This document shows, one piece after another, positions 23,338-34,274 of a stretch of 57,466 bases of DNA. The translations under genes and the position numbers were made by a program. Source of the stretch: Acanthamoeba lenticulata (Eukaryota; Discosea; Longamoebia; Acanthamoebidae); the NCBI GenBank assembly GCA_002179805.1, contig NAVB01001387.1:1-57466 (forward strand), given 5' to 3'. Below the pieces are notes generated by a model, which was not told the origin of the DNA, made no database searches, and was given only the letters and a program-made list of their open reading frames with translations. Numbering within the stretch: position 1 is the first letter of the stretch; each line of letters opens with the position of its first letter.

Positions 23338-26300
23338 ATGAAGGGGCCGTTCATCTTCTTGCTCGTCCTATGCGTTCTTGCAACGGCCTCCTTCGGTGCC
23401 GCCAAATTTGTTTCTGTCGCTCATAATCAGGTGTCGGCACCCGTAAATGATTCAACGATTACGATTGAGGTTGGTTTTCTGCATGAAATCAAGTCCCTGC
23501 GGTCGCTCGATGGAACAGGTGGTGTCACATTTGCGCGCCTCTACGCCAACGACACAACTGCCGACCCCCTTTTCCACAATGTCAAGTACACCGACAGCAC
23601 CCCCTTCGCCAAAATCGAAATCGAAGGTCGAGGCAATCTTGCGCACTTTGTACTCTTGGACCGCAACGACACAACTCTTGCATCGTTCTCTTTTTTGGTG
23701 CCCTCATTCCCCCTTTTTTATATATTATTATTTTTAATTATTCATAAATGTTTTTATGTTTCCCAACGTCGAGTAGGCGGTTGACGGGGTGCAGTACTCG
23801 CTGGTTGGAATGGATAACGGCGCTGTCATCGACGCCCTGGTTCTTGAGGACATTAAGGAGGTAATGCTTGTCTCTCTCGCCTTCCCTCTACTCGGTTTCT
23901 GTTGCCGAGTTTGGCCAACACCCTTTTTCAGGTTAACAACAGCTACGGGATGGACCTGGCCGCCGTGCGCTTCATCAACGTCGCGAGCAACATGACCGAC
24001 ATCAGCCTCTTTGGCGTGTCGGACAACTGCTACCACTGCGTGGCGCAGCCCATTGTCTCCTTCAACTCCACCGCGCGGACGAGCCCCTACCTGGCGCTCG
24101 ACACCACCTTTGGCATCGCCTTCAAGCTGCTCAACCACAGCAGCAAAGATCTGGCCGATCTCCTGCCGGACTTGGACATCCAGCCCGGCCGCGACTTGCG
24201 GCGGCACCACGACATCGACGCCCTCCGAGCGTTCGTCGACCTTCATCATGAGACCCACGACGACGAGGGCCACCCCGTGCGCGGCGCCGGCGTGCTGGCG
24301 ACCTTTGACTACCACTTTGGCGAGCATGGCGTCTACATGGTCATCATCCGCGACGTCCGCTCGGTGGTGCCCGGCGCCAACGCCAGCAGGCACGGCGAGG
24401 AACAGCTGATCGCGCAGGTCGTGATCGCGCACCAGCCCGACGACGCCAACGTGCCCATCTACGTGGCGATGGGCATCATCGGCGGGCTTGCCATCGCCTA
24501 CCTGGTCGGCACCTTTGCCTGGCGCTATGGCACCAAGGCCTGGGAGGAGCGCCAGCAGCGCCAGGCCGGCGACGCCCTCGCCGCCATGTACGGCGCTCCG
24601 GTACCGATCTCCTCCCGAGCAACAGCGGAGGCGCCGGCGGCCAAACTGACGTCAGACGGGAAACGGGGGACAGACCGAGCAGCCCGCGCCCAAGCCTGCG
24701 GCCGCGAGCTCGCGCGTCAACTCGCTCGACGCCGTGCGCGGTCTGGCCATCTCCATCATGATCTTTGTCAACTATGGCGGAGGTGGGCCATCTCTTTCTC
24801 TCCTCTCGTCGCCCTCGTGAGCGCTGCTGATGCTCATCGTCGCCCGCCTGTTGCATTCCATGCATGCCTCAGGCGGCTATTGGTTCTTCAACCACTCGGC
24901 CTGGAACGGGATCACGGTGGCCGACCTGGTATTCCCGTGGTTCATCTGGATCATGGGTACCTCCATGGCCATCTCCTTCGCCTCGCTCGAGAAGAAGCGC
25001 ACGCCGAAGCGCGAAGTCTTGGTCAAGATCATCCGGCGCTTCGTCATCCTCGCCGGTTCGTCCCCTCCCCGTCCTTCGTCTTCGTTCTTTCGTTGTCGTT
25101 TTCGTTTTGTTGTCGTTTTCGCTCTTGTCTTTATGTTCGTTTTCTGATGTCGTTGTTGTCGTGGGGGGGGGGGAACTGGTCCAGGACTGGGCCTGTTCCA
25201 GAACAACGGCTATGAGTGGCAGACGTGGCGCATCCCGGGCGTGCTGATGCGCTTCGCCGTGGCCTACCTCGTGGTGGGCCTCGTGGTGCTGTTCGTGCCC
25301 AAGTGGTCCTGGCGGCGCATCTACCGCGTCTACCGCCGCTTCGCCGACCATCGCGGCAGCGCGCATCACCACCATCACAGCGCCGGCGGCGTGATCGGCG
25401 GAGACGGCGCGTCGTCGCCTATTCTCGAGCGCAAGCGCTTCGCCTCGGAGGCCATCAACTTTGAAGAGAGCGACAAGAGCGAGGAACGCTTCACCCGCGA
25501 CGTGTTCGACGTCGACGGCGACGAGGAGGGCTGCGAGAACGTCATGAAGAGCACCTGGCTGTACACCCTCTTGGGCGATATCCTGCCCTACTGGCCGCAG
25601 TGGCTCGTGGCCTTCTCCTTCCTGTTCACCTACTTCATGATCACCTTCTTCCTCGACGTCCCCGGCTGCGGCCGCGGCTACCTCGGCCCTGGTATCGTCC
25701 TCCTCCTTGTCCTCTTCGTCCTTCTCCTCATGACCTGACCTCGCACGACAAACGTGGTCTCACGCGATGGTGACGTGGCACAGGCGGGATCGGCGACTAC
25801 GGCAAGTACTTTGACTGCACGGGCGGCGCCGCGGGCTACATCGACAAGAAGATCTTCACCGAGGACCACATCTACAACTCGCCCACCTGCCAACGTGCGT
25901 GCGCTCTCTGTCCCTCGCCCGATGGCTGACGTGGCAAGACCTTGCTTACGTGTCGCCACGTATGTGCAGCGCTTTACCTGACGGGCTCGTACGACCCGGA
26001 GGGCACCCTGGGCAATCTCACCTCGATCTTCATGGTGTTCCTGGGCCTGCACTCGGGGCGCACGCTCCTGACGTGGAAGGACCACAAGCATCGCGTCGTG
26101 CGGTGGTACATCTGGAGCGTCGTCCTGGGCTTCATCGCGCTGGGCCTGTGCGAGGCCAAGCAAAACGGCGGCTTCTTCCCCATCAACAAGAACCTGTACG
26201 CGTCGGCTCCTCTTGCTTTTTAGGGTTCACACCAAAGGTGATCGCGACTGACGTGCGCGCGCTGGTCGGTTCCTCCAGGTGGTCGCCCTCGTTCATCTTC

Positions 26301-26768
26301 GCGACGGCGGCGATGGCCTTCTTCCTGCTGGCAACCTTCTATTTATTGATTGATGTGTTCGCGCTCTGGAACGGCTCTCCGTTCCGCTTCATCGGTACCG
26401 TCTCTCTCTCTCTCTCTTCCTCTCCGCTTCTCCGCCCCCCCACCCCACCCAAAGCTCTCTGCTTCCCCTTATCACTGACGCGCTTGTTACGTTTTCGACG
26501 ATGGCAGGCATGAACCCCATCCTGATCTACCTTGTACGTCATCCTCGCGCTCGTCCACGTTGTTGTGTCTTCTTGTGGCCACACCGGTGAGTGCTGACGT
26601 GTGCGTGTACAGGGACACGAAATCCTCAACGGCTACATGCCCTTCAGCTGGGACACCTATGGGGACAACACGCACCGCATGAATCTGGCGATGAACCTGA
26701 CGGGCATGTCCATGTGGTGCCTCATCGCATATTACATGTACTGCCACAAGTTCTTCATCTCCATTTGA
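23338..26768 (+). CDS. HGSNAT: Heparan-alpha-glucosaminide N-acetyltransferase-like membrane protein
   Basis: Multi-pass lysosomal acyltransferase family; in animals it moves acetyl from cytosolic acetyl-CoA across the membrane to glucosamine of heparan sulfate. Exons 23338-23697, 23777-23860, 23932-24600, 24656-24782, 24873-25055, 25185-25691, 25784-25894, 25970-26195, 26279-26394, 26508-26533 and 26613-26768 join in phase to 854 residues, longer than the human protein. A signal peptide ([20 protein letters not shown]) leads to a lumenal domain with DNCYHC. The first membrane helix follows, then [20 protein letters not shown] and [20 protein letters not shown]; the His of NHSAWNG matches the acyl-accepting catalytic His of human HGSNAT. 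Further family matches are [38 protein letters not shown] and GMNPIL. The natural substrate in a protist is unknown. A His-rich, acidic loop between helices looks lineage-specific. Confidence 0.95.
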
Positions 26769-27190
26769 TCGAGACGAAGAAGTGGAAGCTTTGTCCTTGA
26801 GGAGAAATAAATAAACACAGAAGTTGCCGTGCCGCTCAGGGCGAGGGCACAAAGACACGCAGAACCCAGCGCTTTCTCTGCTCCCCCCGTTCGAGGCAAA
26901 GCGCCACCACCGCGCCCGCTCGCCCGACCAAGCTGACGGCGATCACGTGGCCGTCCAGGTACAGTTCCTGGCACGCGAGCAGGTCGCGCCATCGGCACAC
27001 TTCCACCTGCCCAGCCCGTTAGCAATGTGTCACATAGCACGGCATAGCATAGCCCAGGCTCGGTTGAGCAGACAGGCCAGAACGCACCCGGGGATTGTTT
27101 GGTCTGCGGAGAAGCAGGCGCTGCCCGTCACACCACAATGAGCCGTTTCCCCGGTGCCCTGGTTGGTTCGACAACTCAGTTCGAGCGCAC
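26769..27190. other. Convergent gap, may contain a last exon of the F-box gene
   Basis: Lies between the stop codons of two convergent genes. On the minus strand a sensible open segment (about 27003-26840, containing CRWRDLLACQELYLDGH and ending VFVPSP before a stop) follows a good acceptor. It could be a 3' exon of the F-box gene, but I could not find a phase-compatible donor. Confidence 0.35.
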
Positions 27191-28847
27191 TTAGAACGCA
27201 AGAAAGGTCACGAAAGGCATACGAATGGCGTTGCTGCCAAAGTGCCACGCTGTCCACGGCTTGAAGAAGTGCTTTGCCTCTGGTGGTGTGGCCGAGCCTG
27301 CCGGTGCGCATTCTGGCAGCGTGCGACAGACAAAGCAGCCATCTTGCTGGAGCGAACACAGGAGAAAGCGCGGGGCGCCGGCTGGTCGGCCGGTGACTTC
27401 GACCTCGACCGCGTGCGCCTCTACGAACTTGGCCTTGCGTCCTCCGCTCTCGTCACGATGTAAGGTGGCCCGCTTCACCTCCGTAGAGCCCTGGCCGGCC
27501 TTCCAAATCACTGAGGCCCGATCAGCCGTCCACTGCAGTGCGTACTAATCATGGGTGGGGGGCTTACCGTCAATCTGATTCAGAGAGACGATGACGAGGT
27601 GGTGCGACGTGAATTGAACGTTGAGCGAATCGCCCGGGGCGCATTTGATGTCAAGGGCGCCCTGCAGAGGGCGGCCTGTCCTCAGCTCAAACAGGCGCCA
27701 CTGGTCGATGCCGCATAGCAGTAGACCTGATATGTGGCAATGGCCTCCATGAGGACCAGATGAGAATCAAGTGGCCACAACGTACCGTTGGTGGCAGTTT
27801 CAGTTTTGTCGGCCAGGAGGGTCAGGGCCGAGACAGCAGGTACGGCGGTTGACCAGAGGGACGTCGCGCCAGAGGCGTCGAACACTTCCACCACGCTTCT
27901 GTTGGGGCTGCTCCACCATGTCGTCATCAGCTCATCGTCCATGTTGAGGCGATGCAACGGCGTCGCATCAAAATCACGTACCGCCACACGGCGAAGCAGG
28001 AGGAGACCGCGCTCACCTCAGACACGTCCTCTATGGTCCGCACGAGGCTACCATCGTGCCAGCGACGAATCTGGAGGCGATGTTGCGAGGCGTCGCGGTT
28101 CGGGCCTAGGTAAAGCTGGCGGCAGTAAAGGTAGTCGTCGTTGTATTCTACCTCGGAGCCCACGTAGCCCTTCGCCAGCTCGTCTGCCAAGTCGACCTTG
28201 ATTATAGAGAGCCTGGCGTTCGCTTGAGTTGTGGACGAAATGTAGGGGATGAGGAGTCCTGATGGCGTACGCGGGATCGAGCAAGCGAGGAAGTAGGAGG
28301 AGGCAGTCGTGGCACTGCACCGCCGCTCGCCGCCTCTTCGGATCAATGGCAGGCCCGTAGAAGCCAATACCCGAACCCAGCTCGCACTCTCGCTCCTCCA
28401 CCGGGCCTGCACTTGCTTGTATCAGAAAAGTGCACTCGTGCACTCTTGATTGACGGCAAGTAGAAGAGCGCACCGAAACAGGACTGGAGCATCTCGACGT
28501 AGGTCTGTTGCCAGGTTTGCGTCGGTGCCTTGTCCCACCACGCCTCGTCCTTAATAGTTTCCCAGGGGTTCTTCAGCAGCTGCGGACGAGGCAGCCGCGC
28601 ATCTTCTGCTTGCTGCGCCTGCAGTCGCGCCTCACAAAGACTCCTACGTCGTGGTTCTCATAAAGAGATCCATCTAATTAAATGCTCCTTCCCACTCCTT
28701 GCAAAAGATCTTGTTGTACCGCCAGAGGGCGGGTTCGCGACTGAGCGCATGAAGGCGTTGGCAAGTGAGCCCGCAGCGTGCGAGCTGATGCCCCTTAAGC
28801 CACCGCAGTACGCCCAAGAGCAGCTCGTCAGGCAGGTCGAGGAGCAT
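27191..28847 (-). CDS. F-box protein with propeller-like C-terminal region
   Basis: Likely substrate adaptor of an SCF ubiquitin ligase. Exons: 28847-28720, 28640-28474, 28406-28271, 28212-27982, 27907-27786, 27726-27568, 27510-27191, all in phase. The F-box starts at residue 1 (MLLDLPDELLLGVLRWLKG ... CQRLHALSREPALWRLCEAR). Behind it come KNPWETIKDEAWW and a beta-rich region with repeated short strands (LQIRRWHDGSLVRTIEDVSE, VVEVFDASGATSLWST, DQWRLFELRTGRPLQGAL), suggestive of a degenerate WD-like propeller. The C-terminal end is uncertain: the last exon runs to a stop at 27191 but the gene may splice onward. Its start lies 97 bases past the stop codon of the upstream peptidase gene. Confidence 0.7.
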
Positions 28848-28944
28848 CTTTGGACGAAACGCAAAAGAAATGCAAACAAAAATAGAAGATCTTTTTCCTT
28901 CCTTGTGGAGAAGGAGAGAACAACAAGCTTGTTGAAGAGTGAAT

Positions 28945-31515
28945 TTAGCGGCGCTTGGGGTACTGGGCGAGCCACTGGTCAATTTGGGCCTGGATGTCCT
29001 TCCTCGCTTGCACCAAGCCTGTTCATGCAAGTACAAGAGCAAGAACGTGAGACCTATGTTATATGATCTCGCCTTTTAAGGGCCCAACACGTACTGGGCG
29101 GGTCATTGTCGCGGGCAGGAAGTACGTTGGCGCAGTGGGCAGTGCCGTTGATGAACACGGCTGGCATGGCGGAGCAGTTAGCTTTGTGAGGCCAAGTATG
29201 AACGAGTGCATGTGTGCCACGTACAGGTGATGGTGGGCGAGACGCTCTTGGTGATCGACAGCGCATGCCACGGGTCGATGTTGCCTGGACCATCGCCCGT
29301 CACCAGTCAGCAGAGGTAACGAACAAAAGAAGAAGAAGAAGAAGAAGAAGAAGGAGATGCGCACCGTTGACGAAGAGAATGTTGGAGGGACCCCAAGTGG
29401 GCAAGTTGCGGCCACCATAGATGTCGTTCGTGCCGTTGATGTTGGGCGGGTTGATCAGGCCGAACGCATCACTAGACTCCCACATGAGGGCGATCAGTCC
29501 CTTACTTCTTTTTAAAAACAGCTCTAGAAGAAGAAGAGGAGGAGGGAGGGGCTCACCGGCACTGGTCGAGGGAGAACTGGAGGGGCATGCCGTTGCCGAA
29601 GGGCTGGTTGTCCGAGTCCGAGGTCTGGAAGTAGCCAAACTCGACGCAGGTCTGGTAGACCCACTGGCGAATGCCCACTCCGGCGGCTTCGGGCGACGTA
29701 TCGCGCAGCTGCGCGATGGTGTCCGCGTAGGAGACGTCCAGGCAGGATTGCTACACAACGGTATTGGAGGCAGAAAGTGCCCCTATTGTTAGCCCGTGAA
29801 CTCGTTCATCACATCATCATCATCATCACAAGCAAGGGGCAGACCTCCTGGGAGCGGAGGAAGATGTTGGAGATGTTGATGTAAGCCGTGAGCGGGTCCG
29901 CACCGGGCTCCGTCATGATTTTGCACAACTACAGGAGATTCACACAACATTGCATCAGATGAGCCGAAAGGATCGAGAAAAAAAAGATCAAACCGGCGCG
30001 ACGTACGTAGATAACATCAAGAGGGTTGCCGTTCTCGTCGTTGTATTGGACTAAAGGGACCCACCACATAACATTCAAGGGCAAGGATGAGATCACTCAC
30101 CGTACAACGTGAATAAAGCAAGAAAGATGGATTGATAATGAAGGGGGGGGCAAGCGAAGCGAATCGTACCGGTGCCCATCCAGTTGCCGGCGAGGGACGA
30201 GTAGAAGTTGGCGAGGTCAAGGTGGTTTTGAATCGGGCCGCACATGTTGAACAGGGTCTGCAGCTTGGCCAAACCACCAGACCTGAACCGAAGCACATAA
30301 GTCACGAGTCATGAACGATTCTTCCCCATGAAATCGCGTCAAGTCGAGGCGAATACTACGTACGTGCTCGCCAACGCCTGGACGGCGGCGGTGGCCTTCT
30401 TGACGTTGGCAACGCACTGGTCACCAACGAAATACTCTGAGAAGAGCACGTAAGTACGACGAAAACAAGAAACCTTGTATTGGGGGAGAAAACACGAACC
30501 AAGGGATTGGTCCACGACATCGAGGTACTGGAAGAAGTCGAGAGTGGCCTCCACAGGCGCCGACGAGGCCACCGAGGCGTAGGTCACGTGCGGGTACTTG
30601 AGGCGGAACCACGCGGCCAGCGCGCCTGCGCAGATCCATTGTGGTCAGACACGACGCTCACGTGCGCGGAGGAGCAGGCAGAGGAGGGCCGCACCAGGGT
30701 AGGAGCAGCCAAAGGTGATGATGGGAGAGTTGGGAGCGTTATACTGGTCCTTGAGCCAGAGCAGGAACTCGGCCGCATCGGCGAGCCTGTCCTAGCACGT
30801 TAGCGTTTGGTGGCAAGTAGGAAGAGGAAAGGAAGCGCGAGCACGCACGCCTGCTGGGACGACAGGAAGCGGAGGGACTCGATGGAGAGATCGGGAAGTG
30901 GCTGGCTTGTGCCGTAGAACCGGTGCTCCAGCGTGACCATCAGCGCGCCTTCAAGGTTCAAGTGATCACTGCGGTCAGTATGGGAGAAAGTGAAGGGAGA
31001 AGGAGAACGTACGGTGCTTGATGCCGTACTGCACCATCTGGAGAACGACCACGTCTTCGCCACTCACGGCACCCTCACCGCCCATTTGGACTGAAGAGAC
31101 CGTGAACAGGCACAAAGTTATTCGAAGCAAGCCAAAGTGAAGCAAGAAGAGAGGTAAAAGTACAGAAGATAGGGCCGGGGGCAGTTGGGTCCCAGAAGGT
31201 GTCGTTGACGAAATAGCGCTGCTTCCTGCAAGCGGAGGAACAGGCGTGAGGTTCACCTCTTTACGGGAGTGTAAAAGGAGCAAGGGGCGCACCAGGTGCG
31301 AGTCTCTTGGCCATTGAAGTGATCCAGGCGCTAAGGTAAAGCGGAGTAAGATAAAGAGGACGTTGGCTTTGGTAGCAAAAAGAAATGCTCCCTACCTGAG
31401 TGTACCACTGTTCCGCAGGGCCGTCACGGGCAGAAGTTTTCACGGCGCGATAGGCCTCGGCAGCAAAGAGGCCAGCAGCCACAAGAAGTACGATGGACAG
31501 CAGCGTACACTTCAT
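28945..31515 (-). CDS. Serine carboxypeptidase, peptidase family S28 (lysosomal Pro-X carboxypeptidase / DPP7 type)
   Basis: Sixteen exons, 31515-31396, 31330-31293, 31225-31164, 31090-31013, 30948-30849, 30786-30695, 30625-30500, 30436-30364, 30282-30170, 30050-30007, 29928-29845, 29750-29557, 29471-29365, 29284-29225, 29160-29095, 29018-28945, join in phase to 476 residues, the usual family size. A signal peptide ([21 protein letters not shown]) points to secretion or the lysosome. Diagnostics: [45 protein letters not shown], nucleophile Ser in [15 protein letters not shown], catalytic Asp region GNIDPWHAL and catalytic His in [10 protein letters not shown]. The late conserved block [10 protein letters not shown] is also present. 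Known members release C-terminal residues after Pro or N-terminal dipeptides; which activity applies cannot be told. Confidence 0.95.
29325..29353. repeat. GAA microsatellite in an intron of the S28 peptidase gene
   Basis: About nine tandem GAA/AAG units on the plus strand, giving a pyrimidine (TTC) tract in front of the splice acceptor on the coding strand. Confidence 0.85.
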
Positions 31516-31871
31516 TCGTACAATTCAATAAAGATTTCTTCTCCGTGAGCTGGTCATTCCGTTCACCTTGCTTTTTCGAACATATCATAAATTTTGCCCT
31601 ACTACTGGAGAATTCAAGCAATGTTACCGTTAGTCTACTTGGGCAGCGGGCGTAGCCTCCGTCGATTTTCTGCGTTGTGCCCTCTACATTGCTCTCCCTT
31701 CGGCTGGTTGTTACTGCCCGACCTCCTTCTGCCTAAATTTCGGCGATGGAGCTCTTTCGCAAGTGGCCGAGACTTGGCTGCCTTTCTGGTAGGGACTCCC
31801 TTTTGGCATTTGCCAACACAAAACGACTCTCACACAAAGACCTTCACCTACAAACAACAACATCCTACACC
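31516..31871. promoter_or_regulatory. Shared promoter region of divergent S28 peptidase and RING genes
   Basis: 356 bases between two start codons. An in-frame upstream ATG at 31746 could extend the RING protein, but the start at 31872 (ACCATGG) has the better context. No known regulatory site was recognised. Confidence 0.35.
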
Positions 31872-33274
31872 ATGGACCCTACCCACGCAGCAGAGCAAGA
31901 GCAGCCCCTGCTTGAGAATACCGAAGAGCAAGAGCAGATGAAGAACAAGCAGCCCGAAGAAGAGGAAAGACGTCCCGTCGTCCTTTTCAAGGGTGTCCCC
32001 CAGAAGGAAGCCACACAGCTGCAGTGCGAGATCCACAAGGGACTCCTCCACGATCCCGTGGGCACCGGCAAGTGCAAGCACGTCTTCTGCCGTGCTTGCC
32101 TGGCCTCGTGGGTGGAGCTACAGGGCCATTGTCCTCTCGACTCCCGCCCTGCCCAAGTAGACCAGTTCGTTACTGCTGAACCGGCTGCCAAGAAGCTCAA
32201 CAACCTCCTCATCCACTGCAGGGTTCGTCTTGTCCATGTTTTTCCTGTCTTTCGCTCATGCTGACCGATCTATCTGCAGTGGGGAGTAGTTCAGAACGAT
32301 GAAGGCATCTGGGAGGTCGCTCAGGGACCTGGATATTGTCCCGCCCTGATCACCATCGGCGACCGCAAGGCTCATGAAGACTGTTGCGCCTACCGTCCAC
32401 AGGACGAGTCCAACGCGAGCCACAACGTTGTGGCACGGCAGCTGATGAACAAGCTTCAGTTGTCCCAGATGCAGATCAACGTCGATCAGGCGATGCAGAA
32501 CCTCAGGGCCAACCTGTCCCGGTTCGAAAGGGTGCTGGCCGAGCGCCTTGAAGTCCTCTTGGGCCAAGTCCGCAACCTTATCGAGGAGCAGAACGTGCAG
32601 CGTCTTCGGGCGGGCGCAAGCGGCGCCATGAAGAACTTCAAGTACGTTGTCTCTCGCCTTCTTCGAGCAGGGAGGAAGGACCAATGACTAACGTACAAGT
32701 GACTTAGGGAGGAGATGGAAGCCGCCATTGCCAGCTTGATCGAAAAGCAGGCGCCGCTCTTCAGGAACATCGCTGCCAAGAGCGACTCCCTCTACACCGA
32801 GGCGCGGGACGTTGCTCGCGAGAAGGGCAGCGCCTTGTACGCCGGTGCCGTTCAGATGGGCAACCAAGCGGCTGCCGCCGGCAGCGACGCCCTTGGCAGG
32901 CTCGACATTCTGGCTCAGGAGCTGATGGGCGAGGTGAAGCTGGCCCTGATGCGTAGCGTTGAACCGGAGACTTGCTGCCCCACGCCTCCCCCTCCTCCCC
33001 CTCCCGACCGTGTCTTCGAGGACCAGGAGCAAGAGGAGCAGGAGGAGGAAGCCGTTCACCACATCGCTCCGCCTGCCTCGGTCTCTGTTGAGGATGTCGA
33101 GTGGGACGATTGCCCCTCGTGGATTCCGGTACGCTCATCACCCTTTCTCTCAGGCAGAGCTGCTGTGAGTGAAGTCTGTGGCTGATTGTGCGCCCACTAA
33201 ACATATAGGCTCAGCCCACTCTCCGGCAGCCTCCTCCTGTTCCTCCTCGCACGCGTGTGACCAAGCAAGATTAA
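31872..33274 (+). CDS. RING/TRAF-like zinc-finger protein with long helical region
   Basis: Exons 31872-32222, 32280-32641, 32708-33128 and 33209-33274 give 399 residues. A Glu/Gln-rich leader precedes a RING-like finger at about 55-95 (CEIHKGLL ... CKHVFCRACLASW ... CPLD). The C-x-H-x2-C-x2-C core is intact, but the second ligand is His and the last is Asp instead of Cys. A second TRAF-type block follows (IHCRWGVVQ, GPGYCPALITIG, AHEDCCAYRP). Then comes a helical stretch of about 170 residues (VDQAMQNLRANLSRFERVLA, LLGQVRNLIEEQNVQRL) and a Pro/Glu-rich tail (PTPPPPPPPDRVFEDQEQ). Probably an E3 ligase or TRAF-like scaffold; E2 binding cannot be judged. Confidence 0.75.
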
Positions 33275-33558
33275 AAGCCTTTGCCTCCGGCGCCCCAGCC
33301 GAACAGCACACCAACACTTTAGCTCGAGATCGGCATTGGTCGTTGATTCGTAGTGCTTCTCCACTCCCCGTCTCGTAAATACAGATGCTCCACTTTTCCT
33401 TACATCCCTTGCGACGGACTAAGAAGAAGAAGAAGGCGCATCATCACCATCATGATAACCGAAGGTATCAAGCGGCCGCCGTCTCTGACAGGAATGCCGA
33501 ACTGCACCAGCATGCAGAGCAGGCGCTGTACGGCTTGGATGTCTCCCAGATCAGCCGC

Positions 33559-34112
33559 TTAAGAAGAAGGGCTTGCAGGAAGCGAATTAATGGCAGGGAC
33601 AACTTGCCTACGGCCTCTCTGCCCAACCGTTGAGGTCGCTAAGAAACGCTTCTTCTTCGCCAAAATCGTTTTCATCGTCATCGTTGGCGTCGTCCATCCC
33701 GCCGTTGTTTCGTCCTTGGCGTCGTCGATATCGTCCACCTCAAGCCAGTTGTACCGCTTGCATTCCAGCATGTGCCGCTTCTCTGCCAGCTCCAGCTCCG
33801 CGTCACAGTACGACAATGCCAATTGGATGATAGCTTATCCAGCGTTGGGCATGTAGTCTTGTGAACTCAGCCTTTGATTCGGGCCAGCCCTTGCTCTACC
33901 TGCGCCAGCACTTCTTGGCACTTTCCCCTTGGTTTGTCGTGTGTCAGCAGCTCCAATGCATGGCAAAGGAGCTCTGTCAGGCCGTCGGAACCACTGCTTG
34001 GCCCAACCTTGGTGCCTGATGGTGCGAGGATGCTTGTACTTGGGGATGCTGGCTGACTCAGCTGTTCAGTCAGCACATAAGCTGGGCTGGCCGTGTGGAG
34101 GTTGCTATCCAT
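33559..34112 (-). CDS. Small helical protein, family unknown
   Basis: Two exons (34112-33900, 33795-33559) give 149 residues in phase. It starts MDSNLHTASPAYVLTEQ, passes a Ser/Pro-rich linker and reaches an amphipathic helix (LTELLCHALELLTHD, then CQEVLAQ joined to LELAEKRHMLECKRYNWLEV). An acidic DDIDDAKDE patch and a basic tail follow. No domain recognised. The intron acceptor (GCGGAG) is the one that keeps phase; other splice choices are possible, so the middle is uncertain. Confidence 0.4.
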
Positions 34113-34274
34113 TTTATTCACCGCTGCGGTTTCGAGCCCTAGATGGGCCTGAAGGACTATGTGATTGGGCTTATCAGGTTTATGCCAGACCGCTACTTGG
34201 GGCCAGCTGATCGTGTGGTGCTGGAAACGAGAAGATGTTGAGAAAGTCTTTTATGTTTCACGCACTCACTCACT

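Noticed and set aside
24011..24409. Second plus-strand frame inside the HGSNAT-type gene
   Set aside because: Thr/Ser/Pro-rich shadow of a GC-rich exon; the other frame matches the known lumenal domain.
28231..28271. Reading straight through exon 3 of the F-box gene (28406-28271)
   Set aside because: The read-through frame loses the later beta-rich sequence; an intron starting GTACGCC restores it in phase.
29325..29353. GAA run as a coding Glu or Lys repeat
   Set aside because: It lies inside an intron bounded by conserved S28 peptidase exons.
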